Part shown: positions 54,816 through 64,000 of the stretch, in pieces
How the letters are laid out: every line of letters starts with the position of its first letter
Numbering within the stretch: the stretch's first letter is position 1
NCBI RefSeq assembly: GCF_010093595.1
Contig: NW_022985445.1
Coordinates: 1,337,787 to 1,401,786, forward strand
Reading direction: 5' to 3'
DNA length: 64,000 nt
Source of the DNA: Mytilinidion resinicola
Taxonomy: Eukaryota; Ascomycota; Dothideomycetes; Mytilinidiales; Mytilinidiaceae
Made by a program: the position numbers and the translations under genes
Notes under the pieces: generated by a model
The model's database searches: none
What the model was told of the DNA's origin: nothing
What the model saw: the letters and a program-made list of their open reading frames with translations, nothing else

Positions 54816-57800
54816 TTACTCAGCCTTCGGTCTCCCATTTGCAATCTTCTCCACCTTCTCCACCTCAACCGACGACGTGGTGTTGATGAAGAACTTCCGC
54901 TCGAAGAACTTGAGAACTTCATCAATGATGATGATTGGCGCACTTATCCCCATGACTGCCTGCCACTCCGCCGAATCCAGCGGCACGACACTGAACAAGC
55001 CCTGCAAGAACGGGACGTAAAGCAGCGCGAAATGCAGCGCCATGCTAAGGCAGATGGCGTAGACGAGCATCATGTTCTTCCACAAGGGGAGTGTGAGTAG
55101 GGATTCCGAAGACGAAAGTGCGTTCATGGCGTTAAGCATTTCGATGACGACGAGGATAGACAGGGAGATGGTGGAGGCGGTTTTGGCGGAGTCATTGGTG
55201 AAGATTTCGCAGCCGATTTCCGGGAAGGCGGCGCTGCAGCTGTGGAAGTGGGACTGGGTGTCATTAGTTTCATTGCCTTTTACAGAATTTGTTGAGGGAG
55301 GGAAGATGGATGAGCTTACCAGTTGCCAGAACGAAATCTGTGGTCCGGCGGCATTAAACATGAAGTACCACGCATATCCGAAAACAGTCGCGGCGCCGAC
55401 GTAGGTCCCGATGACCATGTATCTGAAGAACAACCAGCCACTGATGAGTGGCTCGTCTCGCTTCCGTGGTTGCCTCTTCATGATATCGTGGTCGGCTGGA
55501 TTGAAAGACAATGCCGTCGCAGGTAGGCCGTCCGTGACCAAGTTCACCCAGAGAAGCTGTACTGGAATCAAAGCCTCCGGCATCCCCGCGGCCGCGGTAA
55601 GGAAGATGGACACGACCTCGCCAATATTGGACGAGATGAGGTAGCGAATGAACTGTTGAGTGTTGTTGTAGATCGATCTTCCCTCCTCGACGGCACTTTC
55701 AATCGTGGCGAAGTTGTCATCTGCGAGAACCATGTCGGCTGCAAGCTTCGCTACGTCAGTTCCGGAACCCATAGCGACACCAATATCGGCCTTCTTCAAC
55801 GCTGGCGCGTCATTGACACCGTCGCCAGTCATGGCAACGACCTCGCCGGCTTGCTGAAGGAGATCAACAAGCTTGGACTTATGTGTTGGCTCTGTGCGTG
55901 AAAAGAGTGAAGCCCGTTTCGCGGCTTCCAGCTTCTCGGACTCGCCGAGGTCGTCAAATTGACGCCCAGTATAACTCTTCCCGGTGAGGTCTTCGTTCTC
56001 GCCAAAGACTCCGATTTGTCGACAGATCGTTTCGGCAGTGTTCTGGTTGTCACCAGTAATCACCACGACTCGGATACCGGCAGAGCGGCATTTGCGTATC
56101 GAATGAATCACCTCGGGGCGAGGAGGATCCAACATACCAACGAGACCGATGAGGGTCATGTTTTGTTCGAGCTTTGTGTAATCTTTCGTTGTCTTTGCGT
56201 TCTTGAAAAGACCGTTCGACCCTGCGTCTTCAACTGAAGCTAAGGCAATGACGCGAAGGCCACGGTTGCCATAGTCGATGATCTCCTTGTTGATGAGACT
56301 TGAGAGTTTGCTAGTAAGAGGAACCTTATGCCCCTGGCTGCCGACTAGGGTGTGGGTACACCTATCGAGGATTGACTCCGGAGCTCCCTTGATCAAAAGC
56401 CTTTGCGTATTTGGTCCCTCAACTAAAACAGACATGCTCTTCCTGTCTCTTGAGAACTCATAGGTAGCTAACCTAGGAAACTGGTCCTCGTAGTATTTGC
56501 TGAAATAATGGAGACGATCGTCAGCAGGGACGCTGGCCCTGGTCGAGTTAATCTTTGGGTGCGGAGTTCCGATTTTTTCAACCAAGACTCGCAGAGCTCC
56601 CTCGGTGGGCTCTCCAACGATGCTGTAAGTGCCGTTCTTCGCATCCAAAGCCAGCTTAGCGTCATTACACAGCGCCGCGACCTCGCTCATTTTCATGATA
56701 ATAGCGGACGACGCTGCAGGATGTTCTAGAGGCTTGCCCTTGAAGGTGATGCTACCTTCAGGGGCGAAGTTCGTGCCCTCGACGTCGATCTCCTCTAGTC
56801 CAGTCCCGGCCTCGTTGATGAAAACAATCTTGTTGACGCTCATTTGGTTCGTGGTCAATGTTCCTGTCTTGTCAGAGCAGATAACACTGCAGCTTCCCAA
56901 GGTCTCAACTGAAGGAAGGCTTCGAACGACGGCGTTTTTGGCTGCCATCTTGCGAGTACCCAGGGCTAAGCACGTCGTGATAACCACCGCGAGACCTTCT
57001 GGAATAGCTGCTACACCAAGGGAGACAGCGATCTAGTCATGTCAGCATGATATTGCAGTGTAATTCCTTTTTTGTACCCACCTTGAGATAGTAGATCGCA
57101 CCCTTGGTCCAGCCACCATGAGAAGGATCGCTGAAATTCCGGATGTTTATAAGCCAGACCAAAATGCAGATAGCCGTAATGACCTTCGCCAGCATATCCC
57201 CAAAATCATTCAACTTCTCTTTCAAAGGCGTGGGCTGAGAAATCTGCGAAGTAATGCTCTCATGAATATCACCAATGGCGGTCGAAGCTCCGGTCAAAAC
57301 TACGAGCGCCGTAGCATGTCCAGTGACAACGGTCGTTCCTGAGAACAGCATATTGATCTGGTCTTGCTTGACAGCCTCCGCATCCTTGATCGCCTTGGTG
57401 CCCTTCCCAACACTCTCGCTCTCGCCGGTGAGGATAGACTGGTCCACGCTGAAGTTGTTGCTTTGTACGGAAAGCAGCCTGCAGTCTGCCGGTATTCTGT
57501 CTCCAACCGCCACCGAGATCACATCCCCGGGTACCAGCTCCTCTGCCTTGATCCGCTTGACGGCTCCATCGCGAATAACTTTGGCTTCGTTGGCGGAGTA
57601 TTCTTGTAGAGCCGCAATGGCCTTTTCCGCGCTAGTTTCTTGCGAGACGCCGACGACGGCGTTTAATATGAGGATAGTAAGAATCTAAGATATCACAAAT
57701 GTTAGATAAAGTAACAAGAAGCACCGAAGTGGGATGAGGGCGTGACGTACCACGGCGGGGTCTACAAACGCAGTCCATCCGTCACCATCCTCAAACAATG

Positions 57801-58080
57801 CCAACAAAAACGACACTCCAGCCGATCCCAGAAGAATTATGACCAACTGATCTTTGAATTGTTCGAGTATGAGTTCCCAGATCGGTGTCGGAGGGTCTTC
57901 AGGCAAAGCTGCGCAGAATTGTTATTCATAGTTGCTTCCGGAAACCTAGGGTGGGGTGGTACCATTTCGTCCATACTTTGCCCGCAAGCTCTCCACGCGC
58001 TGCGCTGGCAGACCGGCCGCTTCTGAGACTTGGAAATTGGCTAAAGCGTCTTGAGTAGACCGTATATACGCGTTCTCCAT
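54816..58080 (-). CDS. SERCA-type P-type Ca2+-transporting ATPase
   Basis: Exons 57963-58080, 57751-57908, 57082-57684, 55320-57032 and 54816-55253 give 1009 residues. The motifs are in order: LTGESESV (actuator, after DQSI), [21 protein letters not shown] (M4 Ca2+ site), [11 protein letters not shown] with the phosphorylated Asp, [41 protein letters not shown] and the M6 stretch [20 protein letters not shown]. The length and the M4 PEGL identify the P2A SERCA branch (Neurospora nca-1 type), not the PMR1 Golgi pump. It pumps Ca2+ into the ER. Intron 55254-55319 is open and divisible by three, but excision restores FWQL-SHFHSC, the family order. An acidic/basic tail ([15 protein letters not shown]) follows M10. 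Confidence 0.95.
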
Positions 58081-59054
58081 GCTTGGGTATGAGGACTATC
58101 GTCGCTATGTAGCGCGGCGCAAAAGTGGCCGTGGTAGGTACTCCGCTGCTTGAGAAGTGGAGGCGCAAAAGATTGACGGCGTATTCGGGGTCCACGAGTG
58201 GAAAGAAGAGTCGAGGCAGTAGGAAGTCCTAAATGACAGACTGGGTCGGCATGGAAGAAAGTGTGGTGAAAGAAACGTCGTCCCCGCGGTCTCCAAGGCG
58301 AAATCTATAATCTGTCCTTTCTCGAAGACGCTTAGAGTTACCTAGTGAGGGTTATTATCGGCCAGGCACTCGGCCGCCACGCCACGTGCACGCACCCTTG
58401 CCTATAGAATATTCTTATATCCCGTCAGGCTCTCTTGATTAAAATGTGGCAGTCCACGAATCCGTGATTTTCATTTAAACCATTTATGCTCATCTAGCAC
58501 CGCTTGAAGTCCTCTGTGCTACCCAAAACTGTAAAACGCCGGTTTCGGCGAGCCTGATAACGGTCTGAGCCACCCCGGACTCCCACACCATGTTCAACGA
58601 AGCCTGCCTGTGCAGTGCGGCGGCGAGTCTCAAGATGATTAGGGACTCTAGCTTGCAGGATCACTCTAGGATGGCAAGAAAGCGAGTCAAACATAGTGTA
58701 GATATCCATTCACCTCTCCTAGTCTGTATAAAGCGCTCTGCACTTCCTAGTATCTGGATCACCTATATCCCATACCAAGTTCGGCGTTCATCAAATAATG
58801 TCCCGCCTACTATCAACGAGCCTCAAAAGCCCCTTTATAGCCAAATGCGCCGCTAATCCGCCCTCGCTATGCAACGTTCGACAGCCAAAGCCGGGCTGGA
58901 ATGCAAAACATGAAGAAGAAAAAAGAGAAAAGGGTATCAAGGGAACACCTGCACTTCGTGTAGCAAGAATCGCCCATGCTATGCTATCAGTGAGTCCCGC
59001 CAGACTCAGATTACTAGTCCATCTTTTGCCGTACGTAACGCCTGCGAAGAAATA
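58081..59054. other. Intergenic region, no gene seen
   Basis: 974 bases containing the Ca2+-ATPase promoter on the left and the 3' flank of the histidine kinase on the right. A plus-strand frame (58798-59328) runs antisense into the kinase C-terminus and is a shadow. Confidence 0.55.
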
Positions 59055-61881
59055 TTACACTGTGCTTTGCTGCGCAAATACCGACGATATGGCCGGAAGA
59101 GGCTTCTCTGCCGGGAGGTTTGATCCTGTGTCCATGTGCGGATACACTCGTCGATGTGCGCAGTATTTGGTAATCAGCTTCTCCAGATCGAGTATCATGA
59201 ACGGCTTCGACAAAGAGCCCTTCATCCCGACTTTTGCGGCCCGGTCGAGCGCGCTGTGTGTGGCATCCGCGGTCACTGCAAGAATAATTGGATGCTTGCC
59301 CATTCGGAATATCTCCTCCGCTGCCTGATATCCGTCCATTAAGGGCATCCACAAATCCATCAGAATGACATCGATTTCTTTGCCGTGTTGTCGTTCGATC
59401 TTCATTTGGTTGACGGCATCATGGCCATCATACGCCTGGGAGATGTCTTTGTATCCCAGCTTTTTGAGCATCGCAACAAGGAGGTTGCGGTTGATCCTAT
59501 TGTCTTCGACTACTAGGAAATTTAGAGGGTACTTGTCGCAAAGCTTCCTGTCGAAGGAGGTTGTCGACCTCGTTATCCCTTTGAACGCGGCAGGATGGCC
59601 GTTCATATTTCGCGAGCGAGGTGATTCCATTTGTAAGGGCGGCGATGGTATGTGGAGATGATGAAGCGGCCCGACAATCTTCGGAGTAGAGGGCGTGTTC
59701 ATCTTCTCGGGAATTATTGGGGGTGTTGGTGGACGAATCGAATTTCGTTCAGCCACGCCCAAATCCACAGACCTTCGCGACCGTGTCGTCGGCGAGCCGC
59801 TTGGCGTCCCTGGCCGACTGCAAATTTCGCCAGGTCGAAGGGGTACCCGCATTTCAAATTCGGAGCCTTTCGCTGGTCCCGAAACATCTGATCGGAGACA
59901 ATACAAGTCACCGCCAAGCTTACGAGCTAAGCCTTTAGCGACCATCAAACCTAGACCGAGTCCTTCAGTTTGTCGACTTAGAGAAACATCTTCACGGGAG
60001 AATGGTTTAAAAAGATACGGCAAGAATGCGGAAGGTATCCCGGGACCCGTGTCTTGCACAGTTATCACGATATATCGGGAGTTCTGGCTGAGTTTTGCTC
60101 TCAAAGTTATCGTTCCAACGTCAGTAAATTTGACTGCATTCAAAACAATGCAAGATATTGTTTTCGCCAGGTCTTTTTCATCAACTGCAATTGGATTAGT
60201 TCCGTTTCTCCCAATCATCATTGGACTGGAGCTTACTGAGGATAGTGTCTGGCACATCGCCGTCTACTAGCCATTCGATATTCTTCACGTTTTCCTGACC
60301 ACTTGGGCTTTTCGTTTTGACCTCAATGATAGCACCACCCTTTAATTCTTGGGAAGTCACAGATTCAGGACGCCCTCCAACTTTCAAAGAGTCGGTGATG
60401 ACATACTGGATTACCTCACGCAGGTCAGTATACCGTAGTCCGGGAATAACGGTATCTTCCGAGGCAAAAACGGGAGATTTTGGGAATTCCTCGCGGTCGA
60501 ATGAAGGAGCTGGCACAACCTGGGCAGTCGAAGCATCAGCGGAGGGATCAAATGAAAGGCCTTTCGAGTCTATCTTTCTATCAGGGGAGGTTCTCGATGT
60601 GGTCGATGTGGTCGCCTGGAATTTCGGTACGGAGCCAGCAGACCAAGCTGTCGACTCTCTCCTCCTCTTCATGTTTCGCAAAGGGCTCGGTAAGAGATAT
60701 CCCTTGGTCGTCAACAAGCTCTCCTGCATGCCGGCTGCGTGGTTCATGGCGTCCAACACCCGGGATGCCGGATCGTTGTCGAGCGCAGAAAGAGGAGTCT
60801 CGGGTATTCCCATGTTCATGTCGTACGCATGTACTACATTGTCCGCTGCTACTACGGCGCGCCGGGAACTGTCTGTTCACGATGTCAGCTGGTGGGTGAT
60901 TAGTCAGACGGCTCAGTTCGTACCTTGAACCGCTTCGATGTTCTCCTTCAGTTCCTCCAGCATCTGTCGTATCTGCTTCGTGTCGTCTAATGGACGGTCG
61001 GTAACAGTGGCATGCATAACGTCTAGCATACCCACAACGCCTTGCATTGGGGTCCTCAGTTCGTGGGATAGACTTCGGGCGTAGGGTTTGAGTGATTGGG
61101 CGATGGAGATGGCTTCGTGGGGCAAGACTCGCGGGGTAGGGATCTCGGCGGTTTCGCTCGGTGGTGACGGAGGAGGTCTGGCAAAACCGTCTCTTTGCAA
61201 CACCCGGTCCAGAATGATGTCCTCAAGGCTGTGGAAGAGCATCTCCAAGTAGCCCCAGCCTAGCGTTCGATTGGCAGCGCCTTCTGGAGACCACATGACA
61301 CCAAAATGGGCAAAGCACTTTCCATCAGCAAACAGTGGGATTCCCATATACGCCTCGCCAGCCACCTTAAGGTCGTTTGGGTTGTCGACAATGAACTCGT
61401 TTAGTCTCTCCGGGATGATGAAGACCTTGTCGTGTTTCATGTAGGCGCATGGGCACGAGTAGGCGTGGTACTTGAAGTCTTTCAGATGAGTTTTGAATCC
61501 GTGTCCGTCGTTGATATAAAATGCGGCACCCATCAGACAGGCGCCCGGCTCCCCTATGGGCGGCATCTCGACGGCGCTATGCATGTCGTCGACCAGAATG
61601 CGCTTCGAAACAAAGCCATACTGGGCGCTGGTGATATCGGTGAGGCCCTCGGTTAGTAGTGGCCAGAACTCGTCAGTCGTCGCTTTCCTGAGGTTGGTCT
61701 TGAACTGCACGAGCTGCTCCAAAGCGTTGCTCTCGGCGGGTGCGTAGAGGCGGCGCAGGCCTTCGGTGAAGCCATCCTGGTGGCTGTGCTTCACCATCCC
61801 GGGCTCTGCAAGAGAATAGCACAACGACGTTCGCTCGATGAAGTCCGGATGATCATTGCTGGCGTTGACCCTTCCCCTCAT
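59055..61881 (-). CDS. Hybrid histidine kinase with GAF domain and receiver domain
   Basis: Exons 60924-61881, 60237-60872 and 59055-60184 give 907 residues. Residues about 55-255 form a GAF-like domain (LTEGLTDITSAQYGFVSKR; CPCAYMKHDKVFII; GIPLFADGKCFAHFGVMW). The H box is SLSHELRTPMQGVVGML with the phospho-accepting His. A Ser/Thr-rich insert of about 200 residues (containing KRRRES) separates it from the ATPase domain: N box LNAVKFTD, G1 DTGPGIP, F box PFSRED and G2 EGLGLGLMV. The receiver domain is NFLVVEDNRINRNLL with the acceptor Asp in VILMDLWMPLMDG and the Lys in LSKPF. It would sense a ligand in the cytosol and relay phosphate through Ypd1. No membrane segments are seen. An upstream in-frame ATG at 62022 exists, but the conserved-looking start is MRGRVNASNDHPDFIERT at 61881. 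Confidence 0.93.
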
Positions 61882-64000
61882 CGTCGTCCTCCAGGGCTTG
61901 GGGATGATTAGAGGACTCCAGGATGGTGGGCTAGCGCGGTGGCCTGATGGTTGGTGGTGCGAGGACGAGGGAAGGCAGCACTGGAGATCACGGCCGAAAG
62001 CGGCGCGGCTGCCAGGTAGCACGCAGAACCAGACGTTGACAAAGCTTGGCCAGAGTGAGCGGAGCAGTCGGGGGTGGGCTGCAGCTTCGTGGTGTTGGGG
62101 GGACTGTGTGGATTCGGTATACGCAGATTCAGTGGTCGAGCAGCAACAGTGTCATCAGCAGTGCATGAGGTGGGGCCGGCAGAGGGGGCGCTCCAGCAAA
62201 GAATGAAAGTCGTGGCACGCTGCGACGGACAGGAGGCCCTCAGGGAGCCCGAGGACGACTGTGGTGAGTCTAGAAGGGCCGCTGGAGGCCACAAACTCAC
62301 AATCGGACCCGGCAGTCTGGGAACAAAATGCAAGCTCGCGACGCGCTCCGTCAGCCAGGAAGGCGTCGCGCTGGGGCTCAGGGCTCAGGCAGCGCGCAGA
62401 GGGCAAGAAGGAGGCTGCCTGCCGGAAGCAAGCAGGCGACGAGACGTGCGTGGGGACCATGGGGGCGCGGCGTGACTGACTGCGGCGTGACTGACTGCGG
62501 CGTGACTGCGCTGCTCCAGCTGGCTGCCGTCTGGCGGGGCGCAATCCGAAAAGGCTGAGGTTCTCAAACGCGATGTGCAAATCTCAAAGACGCAGGGATG
62601 GCGGGCGATGGGCGCGTCTGGCCTCGCGATGCAACCTGGTGGATGAGCGGCATCCATGCCTGAAGGAGCCCGAGGACAACGGCGCCCAGCCGGCAGCGTC
62701 ACGCTCGCGCGTGCAGCTGCATATGCTGCTGTTGCCGTCTCCGCGCTCTCGCTGGGGACACTGTTCGTCCTGGGTCCCAAGGGTTGCTGGCTTTGGTCTT
62801 GGGTGTGATCGGTCCCTTGGCCGTGATCTCGGTCGGCTTCCTCGCCAACGTGCTGCGAACCGTGGGACACGATTTGGCCCGGCGCTAGCGTCGGATCAGA
62901 TGCCAGACGCCTCCCGAGCCGTGGAGCGAAAAGAAGGGTCAGCGGGCGCGGCACAGTGGTGGGCTCGGAGGCGGTGACGCTATGGCGCTGCCGCGTAGCC
63001 GTCGCCGTCTTGGCCTACGTAGTGGCGGCCCGACCTGCAGCGCAGCTGTGCAGCGAGCATCCACGGCTCCCTCAGCATCGGTGAGAGGAGCGGGGGGCCC
63101 GTGCGCGATTCCTCCGCACGCCGCAGTCATGTCGCCAGGCCCGCCCTCGGGAAGCCGAGTACGTTGACCGAGAAGTGAGTGCTGCAGCACCCGGCCCCAC
63201 AGGCGACCTTCAGACTCGCTGCGGGCGGGAGCACAATTCGACTCAACGGCTCGTATCGCTGCACGGTGACGTCCTAGGCCTTCCCGGGGTCGCACAAGAT
63301 CTCGCAAGTGCCTCCGGTGTTAGGCTTTTGGCGGCATGTCATGTGTACGGCGCGTATTGCCGCCAATCGGGGTTAATCTGCGGAGGCATTTTATCTACAG
63401 TACACGCATACCGCAGACGGGCCGCTTTGTCTCATGATGTCCATGCGAGCGCACCTGCAGGCTAAAGAGCCGAAGGCATTCCAGATCCAAAACCTTCGAG
63501 CGCGCCATCAGCGTGTGACTCGATTGGCCGGCCAGCGTCCTCTTCACGAAGTAACGTTACAATATTGGGGCTGTGGCTGGCACGCTTGAGGTAGCGTATT
63601 GTAGCCAGCACTGATCGCATCACTCTTGCCTTGTTCCTGGCCGCTTCCCTGAGGCAGATCGATGATCAGTGCTCTTTGGAGCATTTCGTCAGTCCCATCC
63701 CGTCCATCTGATTATGGATGAGACATGTACAATGCCGATCGACATCTCTATCTTCACGTCTGCTTCCAAAATCGTACGATAGGTAGAATTTGAAGTTGCA
63801 ATAGAGGCGGCCCGCCTGTCTGTCAACCCCTTTGTGACAGCACCACAGAAAACCGCTGGCTGGGAGCGGTCCCATGGTTGGCAAGGCATCCATGTCCTTG
63901 GCAACCATAAATCCTCCCAAGCCGAAGCAGGCATCCACTTCGGTATGCCGACCATGGATCGGGTAATAACCCTTCACTGAATCCCGAAGGCCATCACGCC
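61882..64000. other. GC-rich right flank, no gene recognised
   Basis: 2.1 kb upstream of the histidine kinase. Sequence to about 63300 is GC-rich, with overlapping Arg/Ala/Gly-rich frames on both strands, probably promoter and leader. A 15-bp tandem repeat (unit gcggcgtgactgact, three copies) is at 62466-62508. The last 500 bases show no gene. Confidence 0.45.
62466..62508. repeat. 15-bp tandem repeat, three copies
   Basis: The unit gcggcgtgactgact is repeated about three times head to tail in the upstream region of the histidine kinase gene. Function unknown. Confidence 0.7.

Noticed and set aside
58798..59328. 176-codon plus-strand frame near the histidine kinase
   Set aside because: Antisense to the receiver domain for much of its length and without its own family features.

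Overview
The window is nuclear DNA of a filamentous ascomycete (Pezizomycotina). The signs are many short introns of about 45-80 nt with GTANGT-like donors and CTRAC branch sites, a Kex2-processed alpha-type peptide pheromone gene, a molybdenum cofactor sulfurase, a SERCA-type Ca2+ pump, a DUF3405 protein and a GAF-containing hybrid histidine kinase. A dothideomycete is possible, but the sequence alone does not settle the class. All gene models were spliced by hand and checked for an open reading frame, except the pheromone gene, where no convincing splice form was found.

Layout. 1-1728: no convincing gene. 1729-2769 (-): MARVEL-domain membrane protein. 4641-6204 (-): Izh3/PAQR membrane protein. 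6616-7186: a non-autonomous DNA transposon with target-site duplications. 7593-9253 (-): Rsa4/Notchless ribosome assembly factor, sharing a 320-bp divergent promoter that carries a long palindrome with 9574-13035 (+), the 17-exon meiotic MutS homologue MSH4. 13729-13865: a tRNA-Arg gene with both a normal anticodon-loop intron and a spliceosomal-looking intron inside the T loop. 14719-15208 (+): small unknown protein. 15543-19091 (+): MSH3, converging on 19206-21287 (-), mitochondrial methionyl-tRNA synthetase. 22697-24021 (+): alpha-pheromone precursor locus with 14 repeats in two blocks, behind a promoter packed with CTATTGAG-like motifs.

25228-26959 (+): DUF3405 protein. 29729-30526 (-): conserved Ser/Pro-rich nuclear-looking protein. 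31958-34537 (-): molybdenum cofactor sulfurase. 35440-36454: decayed ankyrin-repeat gene. 36982-38868 (+): F-box-like/coiled-coil unknown. 39560-40330 (-): decayed cytochrome P450.

41415-54473 forms an accessory metabolic neighbourhood without a visible polyketide or peptide synthase: LaeA-like methyltransferase, TesB-like thioesterase, acyl-CoA ligase ending in AKL, DHCR24-like FAD oxidoreductase, P450, EthD-domain protein and a short-chain dehydrogenase. It could activate, oxidise and release an acyl or aromatic acid. A 230-bp hairpin repeat lies just before the dehydrogenase. The window closes with housekeeping and signalling genes on the minus strand: a SERCA-type Ca2+-ATPase (54816-58080) and a hybrid histidine kinase (59055-61881), followed by 2.1 kb of GC-rich non-coding sequence.

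The most unusual signals are the nested-intron tRNA, the two-block pheromone locus with its promoter motif array, three GC-AG introns, a 15-nt exon inside the MSH4 Walker A motif, and the repeat elements.
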